40,865 nt of DNA from Thiobacillus sp. 0-1251. GTDB lineage: Bacteria; Pseudomonadota; Gammaproteobacteria; Burkholderiales; Thiobacillaceae. The notes under the pieces are model-generated. The model was not told where the DNA came from and did no database searches. It was given only the letters and a program-made list of their open reading frames with translations. Shown one piece after another: positions 20,393 through 29,992 of this stretch. Position 1 is the first letter of the stretch. Each line of letters opens with the position of its first letter. Both the position numbers and the translations under genes were made by a program. The stretch spans positions 1-40,865 of the forward strand of contig MKWL01000007.1 of the NCBI GenBank assembly GCA_001899305.1. The letters are read 5' to 3'.

Positions 20393-21754
20393 ATGACCCG
20401 CGCTGAAAAGCGCGCCACCTCAGGCCTGGCAGCGATTTTCGGTCTGCGCATGCTGGGCATGTTCCTGATCCTGCCAGTGTTCGCGCTGTATGCCGAACAT
20501 CTGCCGGGCGGCGACAACCACACCCTGGTCGGGCTGACGCTTGGCATGTACGGCCTGACCCAGGCATTGCTGATGATCCCTTTCGGGATGGCGTCCGACC
20601 GCATCGGCCGCAAGAAAGTGATCATTTTCGGCTTGATCCTCTTCGCGATCGGCAGCTTTGTGGCCGCCACAGCGCCCGACATCTACTGGACGATTTTCGG
20701 TCGCGCCATTCAGGGTGCCGGTGCGATTTCCGCCGCCATCACCGCCATGCTGGCCGATCTTACCCGTGAGGAACACCGCACCAAGGCGATGGCGATGATC
20801 GGCTCGACCATCGGCCTCGTATTTGCCGCGTCGATGGTGGCGGGGCCGACGCTCAATCACCTCATCGGCGTGCCGGGGATTTTTGCGCTGACCGGCGTGC
20901 TTGCGCTGGCTGCCATCTGGGTGGTGAAAATCTGGGTGCCCGATCCCCTGATCAGCCATTTTCATGCCGACGCCCAGGCCAACCCGGCACGATTGAAAGA
21001 CGTATTGCATGACGCTCAGTTGCTGCGCCTCGACTTCGGCATTTTTGCCTTGCATGCGGCGCAGATGGCGATGTTCGTCGTGGTGCCGGTGGCCCTCAAG
21101 AACAGCGGCCTGCCGCCAGCCCACCATTGGATGGTCTACCTGCCCGTGCTGTTGGGTTCGTTCCTGCTGATCGTGCCGGCCATCATTTATGGTGAGAAGC
21201 ACGGCAAACTGAAACCGGTGTTCATCGGCGCGGTAGCACTGATGTTGCTGGCCCAGCTGGGGATGGCGTTCGGCATCGGACATTTCTGGGGCATCGTAGG
21301 GGCGCTGTTCTTTTATTTCGCCGCCTTCAATCTGCTCGAAGCCAGCCTGCCGTCGCTGATTTCCAAACTGGCCCCCGTGTCGGCCAAAGGTACCGCGATG
21401 GGCGTGTATAACACCGCACAGGCATTGGGATTGTTCTTCGGGGGCGTCTTCGGCGGCTGGCTGGCGCAGCATGTCGGGTTTTACGCCGTGTTCCTGTTCT
21501 GTGTGGTCCTGATGGCGGTCTGGCTGGCGCTGAGCCTGTCGATGACCGCCCCGCTCGCGATCAAGACCCGCATGTTCCGCGTCGGGACGATGCCTGCGGA
21601 CCAGGCCGCGCTGTTGAAAACGAAACTGGCGGCGGTGGCCGGCGTGGTGGAAGCCGTGGTGCTGGCCGAAGAAGGCGTGGCCATGCTCAAGGTCAGCCTG
21701 CAGGGCTGGGATGAAGCCGCCGCCCGCATCCTGCTGGAAGCCACGGGCGCCTGA
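20393..21754 (+). CDS. yajR: MFS exporter of the YajR type with C-terminal YAM domain
   Basis: The 453-residue protein has twelve predicted membrane segments and a cytosolic tail of about 65 residues. The start TRAEKRATSGLAAIFGLRML and the motif-A loop GMASDRIGRKK closely resemble E. coli YajR, as do LFFYFAAFNLLEASLPSLIS and KGTAMGVYNTAQ. The tail (PADQAALLKTKLAAVAGVVE onward) matches the ferredoxin-like YAM domain that marks YajR. The substrate is unknown. The ATG at 20393 is chosen; a GTG nine codons earlier (VAQIDLSES) is an alternative. The frame stays open far back across uvrA, which is only antisense to that gene. Confidence 0.85.
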   Translation: MTRAEKRATSGLAAIFGLRMLGMFLILPVFALYAEHLPGGDNHTLVGLTLGMYGLTQALLMIPFGMASDRIGRKKVIIFGLILFAIGSFVAATAPDIYWTIFGRAIQGAGAISAAITAMLADLTREEHRTKAMAMIGSTIGLVFAASMVAGPTLNHLIGVPGIFALTGVLALAAIWVVKIWVPDPLISHFHADAQANPARLKDVLHDAQLLRLDFGIFALHAAQMAMFVVVPVALKNSGLPPAHHWMVYLPVLLGSFLLIVPAIIYGEKHGKLKPVFIGAVALMLLAQLGMAFGIGHFWGIVGALFFYFAAFNLLEASLPSLISKLAPVSAKGTAMGVYNTAQALGLFFGGVFGGWLAQHVGFYAVFLFCVVLMAVWLALSLSMTAPLAIKTRMFRVGTMPADQAALLKTKLAAVAGVVEAVVLAEEGVAMLKVSLQGWDEAAARILLEATGA

Positions 21755-21764
21755 CAGGCTGGCC

Positions 21765-21773
21765 TGATAGAAT
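21765..21773 (+). promoter_or_regulatory. Candidate extended -10 promoter for ssb
   Basis: TGaTAGAAT lies 36 bases before the ssb start and just after the yajR stop. No -35 match stands at the usual distance. If used, it lets ssb be expressed apart from yajR. Confidence 0.4.
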
Positions 21774-21808
21774 CCGTAACACGACAACGCTTACATCCAG
21801 GGGAAAAC

Positions 21809-22294
21809 ATGGCATCCGTCAACAAAGTGATTCTGGTCGGCAACCTCGGGCGCGATCCCGAAATGCGCTACCTGCCGAGCGGAGAGGCCGTCGCCAACCT
21901 TGCCATCGCCACCACCGACAAATACAAGGACAAAACCGGTCAGATGGTCGAGCAGACCGAATGGCACCGGGTCAGCTTCTTTGGGCGTACCGCCGAAGTG
22001 TGTGGGCAATACCTGAAGAAGGGCAGCCAGGTCTACGTCGAGGGCAGCATCCGCACCCGCAAGTACACCGACAAGGAAGGCATCGAGAAATACGCCACCG
22101 AAATTCGCGGCGACCGCATGCAGATGCTGGGCGGACGCAGTGGCGGTGGGATGGCCGACATGGACGACGGTTCCTACAATCAGGCAGCACCCGCAAGCGC
22201 CCCGCGCAGCCAGCCGCGCAGCAGTGCGCCTGCCGCCGCGCAGCGTCCGGCCAGTAGTGGCTTTGACGACATGGACGACGATATTCCGTTCTGA
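21809..22294 (+). CDS. ssb: Single-stranded DNA-binding protein
   Basis: SSB coats single-stranded DNA in replication and repair. The 161-residue product has the OB fold ([57 protein letters not shown]), a flexible Gly/Ala/Ser/Pro linker from about residue 110, and the acidic partner-binding tip [10 protein letters not shown] strong AGGGGA site precedes the ATG. The uvrA-exporter-ssb arrangement is common in betaproteobacteria. Confidence 0.98.
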   Translation: MASVNKVILVGNLGRDPEMRYLPSGEAVANLAIATTDKYKDKTGQMVEQTEWHRVSFFGRTAEVCGQYLKKGSQVYVEGSIRTRKYTDKEGIEKYATEIRGDRMQMLGGRSGGGMADMDDGSYNQAAPASAPRSQPRSSAPAAAQRPASSGFDDMDDDIPF

Positions 22295-22362
22295 TTTCCG
22301 GCGGGTAGGATGGCCAGCCGTTAGCCCTGGAAATACATAAATAAACAGGGTGGATAGGGAGA

Positions 22363-22379
22363 CGGTGCGCAGCGCACCG
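22363..22379. repeat. 17-bp palindrome ahead of the TonB receptor gene
   Basis: CGGTGCGC and GCGCACCG flank a single A, giving a perfect dyad that ends seven bases before the GTG start. A second, imperfectly spaced dyad CCCTG (22325-22329) and CAGGG (22346-22350) encloses an AT-rich centre that could hold a -10 box. As DNA the palindrome could be an operator; as RNA a hairpin over the initiation region. Confidence 0.5.
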
Positions 22380-22386
22380 GTATGCG

Positions 22387-24444
22387 GTGATCAGCAGACC
22401 ACACACGATATTCAGGGGATGGACGGGCGCACTGTTGATCGGCGCCGTTTTGGCGGGTGCCCAGCAGGCAAGGGCGGCAGTGACCGAGTCCGACTTTCTC
22501 GACGATCTGCCGGTAGTGCTGTCGGCGTCGCGCCTGTCCCAGCCGGTGAGTGAGGCACCCGTTGCCGTGACCGTCATCGATCAGGAGATGATTCACGCAT
22601 CGGGGTTTCGCGACATCCCCGATCTCCTGCGCCTCGTGCCGGGCTTCTCGGTCGCCTATACGCGCGACAACACATGGGCCGCCGGTTATCACGGCCTGGG
22701 CGACGCGTTCTCGCGGCGTTTTCAGGTACTGGTCGATGGGCGTTCGATATACAGTCCGCATTATGGCGCGGTGAACTGGACCGATCTTCCGCTTTCCATC
22801 GACGATATCGAACGCATTGAAGTGGTACGCGGGCCGGATGCCGCGATCTATGGCGCCAATGCTTTCGCGGCGGTCATCAACATCATCACCAAGACGGCGG
22901 CGCAGGTCGCGGGGGAATTCGTTTCCTTGCAGCTCGGCGAACAGGGCATGCGTGGCGCGACGGTGCGCCATGGCGGGGGTGACGGCGCATTGCGCTATCG
23001 CCTGACCGCCTCGACCCAGCAACGCGACCGCTTCGAGCGGGACATCACCAACAAGATAGCTGACGGGGCGGGCGACAACGGGCAATACTTCGAGGCCAGC
23101 AAGACTACTTTTCTCAATGGGCGCATGGATTGGCAGTTATCCGCGAATTCCGATGCGATGGCGCAGTTCGGCCTGTCTCAGGGCGACTGGAGCGCCGGCA
23201 AGCAGGTAAACGATCCGAAGGGTATTCTTGAACCGCGTACGCAGGATTCGCGGGCGATGTATCTACAGTTGGCGTATCACAAGGTGGAATCCGCGCGCCG
23301 TGAGTGGCGATTGCAGGCCTACTATGCCCAGAACCGCTTCGATGCCAATGCGCTGGCGGATTTGACTGCTCTTGGTATCGGTGCGGTGAATGTCGACCAG
23401 TATTTGTTGCAGACGCGCAGCAACATCGAACTGCAGGTGAACGAGCAATGGCGCCCCAATCTGCGCGGGGTGTGGGGCGGCGAAGTACGTCAGGAAACCG
23501 TTACTAGCCCACAGAATTACAATTCCGGCCGGGAATGGAGCGGCGAGCTTGCGCGCGTGTTCGGCAATCTCGAGTGGCGCCCGCATGAGCGGGTGCTGCT
23601 GCAAGGTGGAGCCATGCTGGAGCACCACTACTTTACGGGCATCGATATTTCTCCGCGTGCCGCTGCCAATTTCACCCTGACGCCCGGGCACGTCATCCGC
23701 CTGGGAATTTCGCGTGCCTATCGCTCGCCCACGTTCTTCGAAGAGAAGGGTAACCAGGTTTATGTGCTGCAATCCGGCGCGGTGGCCGATGTGGTGACGG
23801 TGCCGTCCGACGGCCTTGCGCCCGAACGCGTCCTGTCGCGCGAGATTGCCTATGTGGGATTTTGGCGCCCGGCCCGACTCGAAATGGATGTGCGGCTGTT
23901 CCAGGACAAGATCGACGACTTTATCGGCCAGGACAAGTATGACTTCGCCCCCTCGGACGATGGCGGAATCCGGCCCAACGAGTTCAAATACGCGAATATC
24001 GGCAGCGCCAGATCTCACGGCGGCGAGATCCAGCTGCGCTGGCGGCCCGTGCATGCGCTCGATCTGAGCGCGCACTATTCACGCGTGTTTCTGGAGGCGC
24101 ATTTTGGAGGGGCTGGCATCCACAACGTCATCAATTTCAACAAGGATGTCCCCGTCTCCGCACCGCGCAACACCTGGGGCCTGCTTGCCAGCTATCGTCT
24201 GGATCATGGCTGGGAAGCAAGCATGGGCGTGTGGCGCAGCGATGCGATGAAATGGCTGTCCGAAGGCGACCTCACCGCTGCCTACAATCGCATGGACCTG
24301 CGTGTGGCGCGACGCTGGAAATGGCTGGGACGCGACATCGAGGCATCGGTGATCGGACAGAGCCTGCTCGGCAATTACCAGGAGTTTCGCGATACCAATA
24401 TTTTCAGCCGCCGTGTCTATGGCAGCCTCAGTCTGGGCTGGTGA
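22387..24444 (+). CDS. TonB-dependent outer-membrane receptor
   Basis: Such receptors import siderophores, cobalamin or similar ligands using TonB energy. The 685-residue product has a signal peptide (hydrophobic at 14-25, probable cut after AQQARA, residue 30), a plug domain (SEAPVAVTVIDQEMIHASGF; DLLRLVPGFSVAY; VVRGPDAAIYGANAFAAVIN) and an all-beta barrel ending VYGSLSLGW. The N-terminal plug boundary lacks a clear secretin/STN signalling domain. The start is GTG with no good Shine-Dalgarno; no other in-frame start gives a signal peptide. No transport or ligand genes adjoin it, so the substrate is open. Confidence 0.88.
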   Translation: MISRPHTIFRGWTGALLIGAVLAGAQQARAAVTESDFLDDLPVVLSASRLSQPVSEAPVAVTVIDQEMIHASGFRDIPDLLRLVPGFSVAYTRDNTWAAGYHGLGDAFSRRFQVLVDGRSIYSPHYGAVNWTDLPLSIDDIERIEVVRGPDAAIYGANAFAAVINIITKTAAQVAGEFVSLQLGEQGMRGATVRHGGGDGALRYRLTASTQQRDRFERDITNKIADGAGDNGQYFEASKTTFLNGRMDWQLSANSDAMAQFGLSQGDWSAGKQVNDPKGILEPRTQDSRAMYLQLAYHKVESARREWRLQAYYAQNRFDANALADLTALGIGAVNVDQYLLQTRSNIELQVNEQWRPNLRGVWGGEVRQETVTSPQNYNSGREWSGELARVFGNLEWRPHERVLLQGGAMLEHHYFTGIDISPRAAANFTLTPGHVIRLGISRAYRSPTFFEEKGNQVYVLQSGAVADVVTVPSDGLAPERVLSREIAYVGFWRPARLEMDVRLFQDKIDDFIGQDKYDFAPSDDGGIRPNEFKYANIGSARSHGGEIQLRWRPVHALDLSAHYSRVFLEAHFGGAGIHNVINFNKDVPVSAPRNTWGLLASYRLDHGWEASMGVWRSDAMKWLSEGDLTAAYNRMDLRVARRWKWLGRDIEASVIGQSLLGNYQEFRDTNIFSRRVYGSLSLGW

Positions 24445-24500
24445 CAGGCGCTTCCGGTGGCTTGGCTGGATGGGTCTGACGAGGGATTTTCAGCCGTTGT

Positions 24501-24529
24501 TTGGGGACTTGTGTCCATCTAGGTATAAT
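24501..24529 (+). promoter_or_regulatory. Promoter for the fmdB-type gene
   Basis: TTGGGG at 24501-24506, a 17-base spacer, and consensus TATAAT at 24524-24529. The start site near 24536 leaves about 25 bases with a GGAG site before the ATG. Confidence 0.7.
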
Positions 24530-24560
24530 TCCGCAACTTCTTGATTGTCGGAGAATTTTT

Positions 24561-24821
24561 ATGCCGATTTATGCCTACCAATGCACCGCCTGCGGCTTCG
24601 CTCAGGATGAAATGCAGAAAGTGTCCGATGCGCCGCTGACGGTGTGTCCCTCTTGTGGCCAGGCCACTTATGCCAAGCAGGTGACGGCGGCCGGTTTCGC
24701 ACTGAAGGGAACCGGCTGGTATGCCACCGATTTCAAAGGCGGCGGCAACAAGCCTGCGGAAACGAAGTCCGAGGCGCCTTCGCCCGCCTGCGGCACGGGT
24801 GCGTGTCCGGCGTGTAATTGA
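24561..24821 (+). CDS. FmdB-family zinc ribbon protein
   Basis: An 86-residue protein beginning MPIYAYQCTACGF with C8, C11, C29 and C32 forming a zinc ribbon of the putative regulatory FmdB type. The tail is rich in Lys, Pro and Ser and ends with more cysteines (CGTGACPACN), which is common in the family. The role is unknown; it was first linked to formamidase expression, a weak guide. GGAG stands before the ATG. In many betaproteobacteria it precedes a DUF502 gene and aspS, as here, though a terminator separates them in this genome. Confidence 0.85.
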   Translation: MPIYAYQCTACGFAQDEMQKVSDAPLTVCPSCGQATYAKQVTAAGFALKGTGWYATDFKGGGNKPAETKSEAPSPACGTGACPACN

Positions 24822-24838
24822 CGAGGCCAGAAAACCGG

Positions 24839-24875
24839 GAAGCGGACGGTGCGAGCCGTCCGCTTCTTCGTTTTT
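24839..24875 (+). terminator. Intrinsic terminator after the fmdB-type gene
   Basis: GAAGCGGACGG, loop TGCGAG, CCGTCCGCTTC forms an eleven-pair perfect stem followed by TTCGTTTTT. It ends only 15 bases before the DUF502 start, so read-through or a promoter overlapping it must feed the aspS group. Confidence 0.85.
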
Positions 24876-24890
24876 GATTGAATTGCACGT

Positions 24891-25493
24891 ATGAAGCGTT
24901 ATTTCATTACCGGCCTGCTGATCTGGGTGCCGCTGGGGATCACCCTATGGGTGCTCGATCTGTTGATCGGCACCATGGATCAGAGCCTGCTGGTGCTGCC
25001 GGCCGCGTGGCAGCCCGAGGCCTGGCTTGGGCTGCGGATTCCTGGCCTGGGCGTGATCCTGACGTTGCTGATCATCATGCTGACCGGCGTGTTTGGCGCC
25101 AATTTCTTCGGCCAGAAGATCATCGACTTCTGGGAGCGGCAATTGACCCGCATCCCGGTGGTGAAGACCATCTACGGCAGCGTCAAACAGGTGTCCGACA
25201 CGCTTTTGTCGGGCAGCGGCCATGCCTTCCGCAAGGTGCTGCTGGTGCGTTATCCGCATCCGCAGGCGTGGTCGCTGGCGTTTCAGACCAATCTTCCGGA
25301 CGAAGTGGCGCGCGTGCTGCCGGAGGAACACGTCGCGGTGTTCATCCCCACCACGCCGAGCCCGGTCAACGGATTCTATTTTTATGTGAAAAAGAGCGAG
25401 GTCGTCGAACTGGATGTGTCGGTCGATCGCGCATTGAAATACATCGTCTCGATGGGCGTCGCCTCCGGCGAGTCGAGACGGGGCAGTTACTAG
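24891..25493 (+). CDS. DUF502 family inner-membrane protein
   Basis: The 200-residue product has two strong membrane segments, residues about 3-25 ([20 protein letters not shown]) and 52-75 ([20 protein letters not shown]), then a soluble part with [19 protein letters not shown] and [17 protein letters not shown], the DUF502 hallmarks. The biochemical role is unknown. It lies ten bases before aspS. The ATG has no clear ribosome-binding site and the preceding terminator leaves little leader. Confidence 0.9.
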   Translation: MKRYFITGLLIWVPLGITLWVLDLLIGTMDQSLLVLPAAWQPEAWLGLRIPGLGVILTLLIIMLTGVFGANFFGQKIIDFWERQLTRIPVVKTIYGSVKQVSDTLLSGSGHAFRKVLLVRYPHPQAWSLAFQTNLPDEVARVLPEEHVAVFIPTTPSPVNGFYFYVKKSEVVELDVSVDRALKYIVSMGVASGESRRGSY

Positions 25494-25503
25494 GAAAACC
25501 ACT

Positions 25504-27300
25504 ATGCGTACACATTACTGCGGCGCCGTCACGGCCGCCGACATCGGCAATACCGTCACCTTGTGCGGCTGGGCGCACCGCCGGCGTGACCACGGCGGCG
25601 TCATCTTCATCGACCTGCGCGACCGTGAAGGCATGATGCAGGTGGTAATCGACCCCGACACCCCGGAGGCATTCAAACTGGCCGAAGACGTGCGCTCCGA
25701 GTTCGTGCTGAAGATCGAGGGGCTGGTGCGGCCGCGTCCCGCCGGCACCGAGAACCCCAACATGACCACCGGCATGGTCGAACTGCTGACTAAAAAGCTG
25801 GAGGTGCTGAACCCCTCGCTGACACCGCCCTTCCAGATCGACGACGACACCATCAACGAGAACATCCGCCTGCAGTATCGCTACCTCGACCTGCGCCGCG
25901 AGCCGATGCAGAAGAACCTCAAACTGCGCTACCGCGTGTCCAAGATCATGCGCGACTACCTCGACGCGCACGGCTTCATGGAAGTCGAAACGCCGATGCT
26001 GACGCGCTCGACGCCCGAAGGCGCGCGCGATTACCTCGTGCCGAGCCGCGTGCACGACGGCATGTTCTACGCGCTGCCGCAATCGCCGCAACTGTTCAAG
26101 CAACTGTTGATGGTGGCGGGTGTCGACCGCTACTTCCAGATCACCAAGTGCTTCCGCGACGAGGATCTACGCGCCGACCGCCAACCCGAGTTCACCCAGG
26201 TGGATTTGGAGACCTCGTTCATGGGCGAAGAAGAGATCATGGGCCTCGTCGAGGGCATGATCCGCGACATGATGAAGAAGGCGCAGGACATCGATCTGCC
26301 CGCCGCCTTCCCGCGCATGACCTACGCCGAGGCAATGAACCGCTATGGCTCCGACAAGCCCGACATGCGGGTGACGCTGGAGATCGTCGACGTTGGCGAC
26401 GTGATGAAGGACGTCGCTTTCAAGGTGTTCTCCGGTCCGGCCAACGATCCGAAAGGCCGCGTCGCCGCGCTACGCATTCCTGGCGGTGCCGCGCTCTCGC
26501 GCAGCGAGATCGACGGCTACACCGAGTTCGTCAAGATCTACGGCGCCAAGGGTCTGGCCTACATCAAGGTCAACGACGTCAGCCAGCTCAACGAAGCCGG
26601 CCTGCAGTCGCCCATCGTCAAGAACCTCTCCGAAGCCGCCTTGCGCACGGTGATGGAGCGGACCGGCGCGGCGAATGGCGACCTGATCTTCTTCGGCGCC
26701 GACCGCGCCAAGGTCGTCAACGACGCACTCGGTGCGTTGCGTCTGAAAATCGGCCACGAGAAGGGCCACGTCGACGGCCGCGCCTGGGCGCCGCTGTGGG
26801 TGGTCGACTTCCCCATGTTCGAATACAACGAGGATGAGAACCGCTGGGACGCGCTGCATCATCCCTTTACCGCGCCCAAGGATGGCCACGAAGACTGGCT
26901 CGCCACCGACCCCGGCAAGTGCCTGTCGAAGGCCTACGACATGGTGCTGAACGGCTGGGAAGTTGGCGGCGGCTCGGTGCGTATCCATAAAGAGGAGGTG
27001 CAGGAGAAGGTGTTCGCCGCGCTGAACATCGGCGTGGAAGAACGCCGCGAGAAATTCGGCTTCCTGCTCGACGCCCTGCAGTATGGCGCCCCGCCGCATG
27101 GCGGCCTGGCATTCGGGCTGGATCGATTGGTCACGCTGATGACCGGCGCCGAGTCGATCCGCGACGTCATCGCCTTCCCCAAGACCCAGCGCGCCTCCTG
27201 CCTGATGACCAACGCGCCCAACGTGGTGGACGAAAAACAGCTGCGCGAACTGCATATCCGGCTGCGCAACACCGCGCCCACGGAGAAGGCGGCGGGATGA
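25504..27300 (+). CDS. aspS: Aspartyl-tRNA synthetase
   Basis: This class II enzyme charges tRNA with aspartate. The 598-residue product has the N-terminal OB anticodon-binding domain ([20 protein letters not shown]), motif 1 around [20 protein letters not shown], motif 2 [18 protein letters not shown], the bacterial GAD insertion, and motif 3 [16 protein letters not shown]. Whether it is discriminating or also charges tRNA-Asn depends on gatCAB and asnS, which are not in the window. AGGA precedes the ATG. It overlaps the next gene by four bases (ATGA). Confidence 0.98.
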   Translation: MRTHYCGAVTAADIGNTVTLCGWAHRRRDHGGVIFIDLRDREGMMQVVIDPDTPEAFKLAEDVRSEFVLKIEGLVRPRPAGTENPNMTTGMVELLTKKLEVLNPSLTPPFQIDDDTINENIRLQYRYLDLRREPMQKNLKLRYRVSKIMRDYLDAHGFMEVETPMLTRSTPEGARDYLVPSRVHDGMFYALPQSPQLFKQLLMVAGVDRYFQITKCFRDEDLRADRQPEFTQVDLETSFMGEEEIMGLVEGMIRDMMKKAQDIDLPAAFPRMTYAEAMNRYGSDKPDMRVTLEIVDVGDVMKDVAFKVFSGPANDPKGRVAALRIPGGAALSRSEIDGYTEFVKIYGAKGLAYIKVNDVSQLNEAGLQSPIVKNLSEAALRTVMERTGAANGDLIFFGADRAKVVNDALGALRLKIGHEKGHVDGRAWAPLWVVDFPMFEYNEDENRWDALHHPFTAPKDGHEDWLATDPGKCLSKAYDMVLNGWEVGGGSVRIHKEEVQEKVFAALNIGVEERREKFGFLLDALQYGAPPHGGLAFGLDRLVTLMTGAESIRDVIAFPKTQRASCLMTNAPNVVDEKQLRELHIRLRNTAPTEKAAG

Positions 27301-27602
27301 AATTCGCCGACACCCTGAAAACCCTGCCAGAGTTTTCGGGCGAGACACTGGTATTGAGCGACTCCGCCGGCGCCGAGATTGCGACGATCGCCAACGCACC
27401 CGGTACCGCCGGGTCGTTCCGGGTGTATGCCTATCTCGCGCAGGAATACGGCATGATCAATGCCGAGGCCGCCGCAGAAGGCTTGGCGATTTTCGCCGAA
27501 CATACCGAGGACGCCAGCCGCCATCCCGGCAGGCACCCCAATATCGACCGTTTGATCGCCATTCTGGCGACCGGCATTCCGCTCAACGCCCGCATCGTTT
27601 GA
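27297..27602 (+). CDS. DUF2322-like protein, function unknown
   Basis: A soluble 101-residue protein with no membrane segment or cysteine. It reads [20 protein letters not shown], then [20 protein letters not shown] and the histidine-rich [20 protein letters not shown]. From memory this resembles DUF2322, a small family of beta- and gammaproteobacteria; I am only moderately sure. It is wedged between aspS and nudB with overlapping starts on both sides, so it is translationally coupled to aspS. Confidence 0.7.
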   Translation: MKFADTLKTLPEFSGETLVLSDSAGAEIATIANAPGTAGSFRVYAYLAQEYGMINAEAAAEGLAIFAEHTEDASRHPGRHPNIDRLIAILATGIPLNARIV

Positions 27603-27604
27603 TC

Positions 27605-28039
27605 GTGCATAAAATCCCCGTCTCGGTGCTGGTCGTCATCTACACGCAGGACGGCCAGGTACTGCTGATGGAGCGCGCCGATGCGCCGGGCTTTTGGCAA
27701 TCGGTGACGGGCTCGCAGGATGAAGGCGAGACCCTGGAGCAGACCGCGATCCGCGAGGTGCGCGAGGAAACCGGGCTCGACGCCAGCCAGTTCGAATTGA
27801 CTCCCTGGGACATCGAAACCCGCTACGAGATTTACGAGCGCTGGCGCCATCGCTATGCGCCCGGCGTGACGCACAATACCGAGCACGTGTTCGGCCTCCG
27901 TCTGCCCAGGCCGTTGCCGGTCGTGCTGGCGCCACGCGAGCATCTGCGTTATGTGTGGCTACCATGGGACGCGGCGGCTGAACGCTGTTTCTCATCCAGC
28001 AATGCAGCGGCGGTTCGTCTGCTGGCCACGCGCCTATAA
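27605..28039 (+). CDS. nudB: Dihydroneopterin triphosphate diphosphatase
   Basis: NudB removes pyrophosphate from dihydroneopterin triphosphate in folate synthesis. The 144-residue product has the complete Nudix box at residues 36-58 (G-x5-E-x7-REVREETGL). The N terminus HKIPVSVLVVIYTQDGQVLL and the downstream TEHVFGLRLP are typical of the NudB/NtpA group, and the position next to aspS matches E. coli. GTG at 27605 fits the family; a TTG two codons earlier overlaps the previous stop. Neither has a clear ribosome-binding site. Confidence 0.88.
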   Translation: MHKIPVSVLVVIYTQDGQVLLMERADAPGFWQSVTGSQDEGETLEQTAIREVREETGLDASQFELTPWDIETRYEIYERWRHRYAPGVTHNTEHVFGLRLPRPLPVVLAPREHLRYVWLPWDAAAERCFSSSNAAAVRLLATRL

Positions 28040-28046
28040 TGAATTC

Positions 28047-28799
28047 ATGGTTTCTCCGCTGCATATCGCCAGTTACAACATCCATAAGGGCCTGTCGCAA
28101 TTCAACCGGCGACTGACGGTGCATGAACTGCGTGACCGTCTCGGCACGCTGGGAACCGACATCGTGTTTTTGCAGGAGGTGCAGGGCAGTCATGGATTGC
28201 GCGCCAGCCGTTTCCAGCACTGGCCCAACCGGCCCCAGCATGAGTTTCTGGCCGGCCAGGTCTATACCGATTTCGCTTATGGCAAGAACTGTATCTACGA
28301 CACCGGCCACCATGGCAATGCCATCCTGTCGCGTTACAAGATTCTCACTTGGGAGAACGAGGATATCTCCGCCCATGCGTTCGAGAGCCGCGGCATGCTG
28401 CATTGCGAAGTCGAGGTGCCCGGCATCGCCGTGCCGGTGCACTGCATCAACGTGCACCTCGGCCTGACCGAACGTGGGCGCAAGCGCCAGTTGGCGATGA
28501 TCGTCGCGCGTGTGCGGGCCATGGTGCCGGACAATGCGCCCTTGATCCTGGCCGGTGATTTCAACGACTGGCTGGTGCGGACAGGGCGGTTTTTCGAGGA
28601 CGAACTGGGTTTGGTCGAGGTGTTCGAGACCCACCACGGCAAGTCGGCACGCAGTTATCCTTCCATCCTGCCCATGTTTCAGCTTGACCGCATCTATGTG
28701 CGGCGCTTCAGCATCCAGGCGGCGCAGGTTCATACCGGCAACGCCTGGCACCGTATTTCCGATCATGCCGCCCTGACCGCCTCGCTCAGCCCGGCCTGA
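28047..28799 (+). CDS. Endonuclease/exonuclease/phosphatase family protein (YbhP-like)
   Basis: The 250-residue product is a Mg-dependent EEP-fold hydrolase: ASYNIHKGLS at residues 8-17, LQEVQG, INVHLGLTERGRKRQL, GDFNDW and the C-terminal SDHAAL. E. coli ybhP lies directly before clsB, as this gene does, so YbhP is the best label; its substrate is unknown. The start at 28047 matches the beginning of the fold; the frame is open further upstream inside nudB. A consensus TATAAT (28035-28040) lies seven bases before the ATG. Confidence 0.85.
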   Translation: MVSPLHIASYNIHKGLSQFNRRLTVHELRDRLGTLGTDIVFLQEVQGSHGLRASRFQHWPNRPQHEFLAGQVYTDFAYGKNCIYDTGHHGNAILSRYKILTWENEDISAHAFESRGMLHCEVEVPGIAVPVHCINVHLGLTERGRKRQLAMIVARVRAMVPDNAPLILAGDFNDWLVRTGRFFEDELGLVEVFETHHGKSARSYPSILPMFQLDRIYVRRFSIQAAQVHTGNAWHRISDHAALTASLSPA

Positions 28800-29992
28800 T
28801 GACCGCGCGCAGCCGTTTAAATCCATCCTTCTTTCGCGGCGTCGAGCCGGTTTCCGGCAACCAGTTGCGCCTGTTGCAAAGTGGCGCGGAATTCTTTCCG
28901 GCATTGATCGCCGCAATCGATGCCGCACGCGATGAGATCCACCTCGAAACCTACATTTTCAACGCGGATTCCAGTACTGGTGCCGTGCGCGATGCCCTGA
29001 TCGGCGCGGCACGACGCGGCGTGCAAGTGCGTGTGCTGATCGATGGCGTGGGCTCGCGCGACCTGCCGGCCGACTGGCTCGACGCACTGAAGACGGCCGG
29101 CGTCAGTGTGCGGATGTATCGCCCCTTGGTAGGCGGCGGCTGGCGTTCCAATCCCAGAAGTCTGCGGCGGCTGCATCGCAAGCTGGCGGTGATCGATGCA
29201 CGCATTGCCTTCATTGGGGGCATGAATCTCATCAGCGATTTCGAGCCGACGCACCTTGCTACGCCACGGCTCGACTACAGTGTGGAAGTACGCGGGCCAT
29301 TGCTTGTCCCCATCCACCGAAGCGTCCGCCATCTATGGCGGCTGGTGGCTTTCACGCAGTTGCAGGGGCGTGGCCGCACGGTCGCGATCGAAGCTTCCTG
29401 GCCGACCGATGGCCATGTGCGTGCCGCCTTCGTGGTACGCAACAATTTCGCCCATCGCCGCGACATCGAGCGCGTCTATCTTGCCGCGCTGGCCCTGGCG
29501 CGCGATGAAATCGTCATCGCCAATGCCTACTTCCTGCCGGGACACCGGTTCAGGAAGCTGCTGAAAAAAGCGGCTGCGCGCGGGGTACCGGTTCATCTTC
29601 TGGTGCAGGGGCATACCGACCATCCCTTTTTCCAGGCTGCGGCGCGTGCGCTTTACCGCGACCTGCTTGCCGCCGGCGTGAATATTTACGAATTCAAGGC
29701 GAGCGAACTGCATGCCAAGGTGGCCGTGGTCGACGGCCATTGGGCGACTGTGGGTTCCAGCAATATCGATCCGTTCAGCCTGCTGCTGGCACGCGAGGCG
29801 AACCTCGTCGTCAACGATGCAGGGTTTGCGCACGACCTGCGGCAGCGTCTGCAGCAGGCGCTCGACCAGTCCGTCGCGCTCGACCCGGCCGACTGGCAAC
29901 GCCGTTCCTGGCTGCGGCGCATGATGTCCTGGCTGGCATACGGCGGCGTGCGGCTGATGGTGGGACTGGCCGGCGCCGGGCGACTCATTTGA
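28799..29992 (+). CDS. clsB: Cardiolipin synthase B type phospholipase D protein
   Basis: ClsB makes cardiolipin or phosphatidylglycerol by phosphatidyl transfer at the inner membrane. The 397-residue product has two HKD motifs, H126-K128-D133 (HRKLAVID...GGMN) and H305-K307-D312 (HAKVAVVD...GSSN), without the N-terminal membrane anchors of ClsA, which fits ClsB. The start overlaps the previous stop (TGATG). Its end overlaps the end of convergent yaiI by eight bases. Confidence 0.9.
   Translation: MTARSRLNPSFFRGVEPVSGNQLRLLQSGAEFFPALIAAIDAARDEIHLETYIFNADSSTGAVRDALIGAARRGVQVRVLIDGVGSRDLPADWLDALKTAGVSVRMYRPLVGGGWRSNPRSLRRLHRKLAVIDARIAFIGGMNLISDFEPTHLATPRLDYSVEVRGPLLVPIHRSVRHLWRLVAFTQLQGRGRTVAIEASWPTDGHVRAAFVVRNNFAHRRDIERVYLAALALARDEIVIANAYFLPGHRFRKLLKKAAARGVPVHLLVQGHTDHPFFQAAARALYRDLLAAGVNIYEFKASELHAKVAVVDGHWATVGSSNIDPFSLLLAREANLVVNDAGFAHDLRQRLQQALDQSVALDPADWQRRSWLRRMMSWLAYGGVRLMVGLAGAGRLI

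Noticed and set aside
24501-24560. Upstream start for the FmdB-type protein
   Set aside because: It lies across the -35/-10 promoter; MPIYAYQC is the universal family start.
26470-27399. Long minus-strand frame opposite aspS
   Set aside because: aspS covers it with all synthetase motifs; no domain or ribosome-binding site supports the reverse frame.
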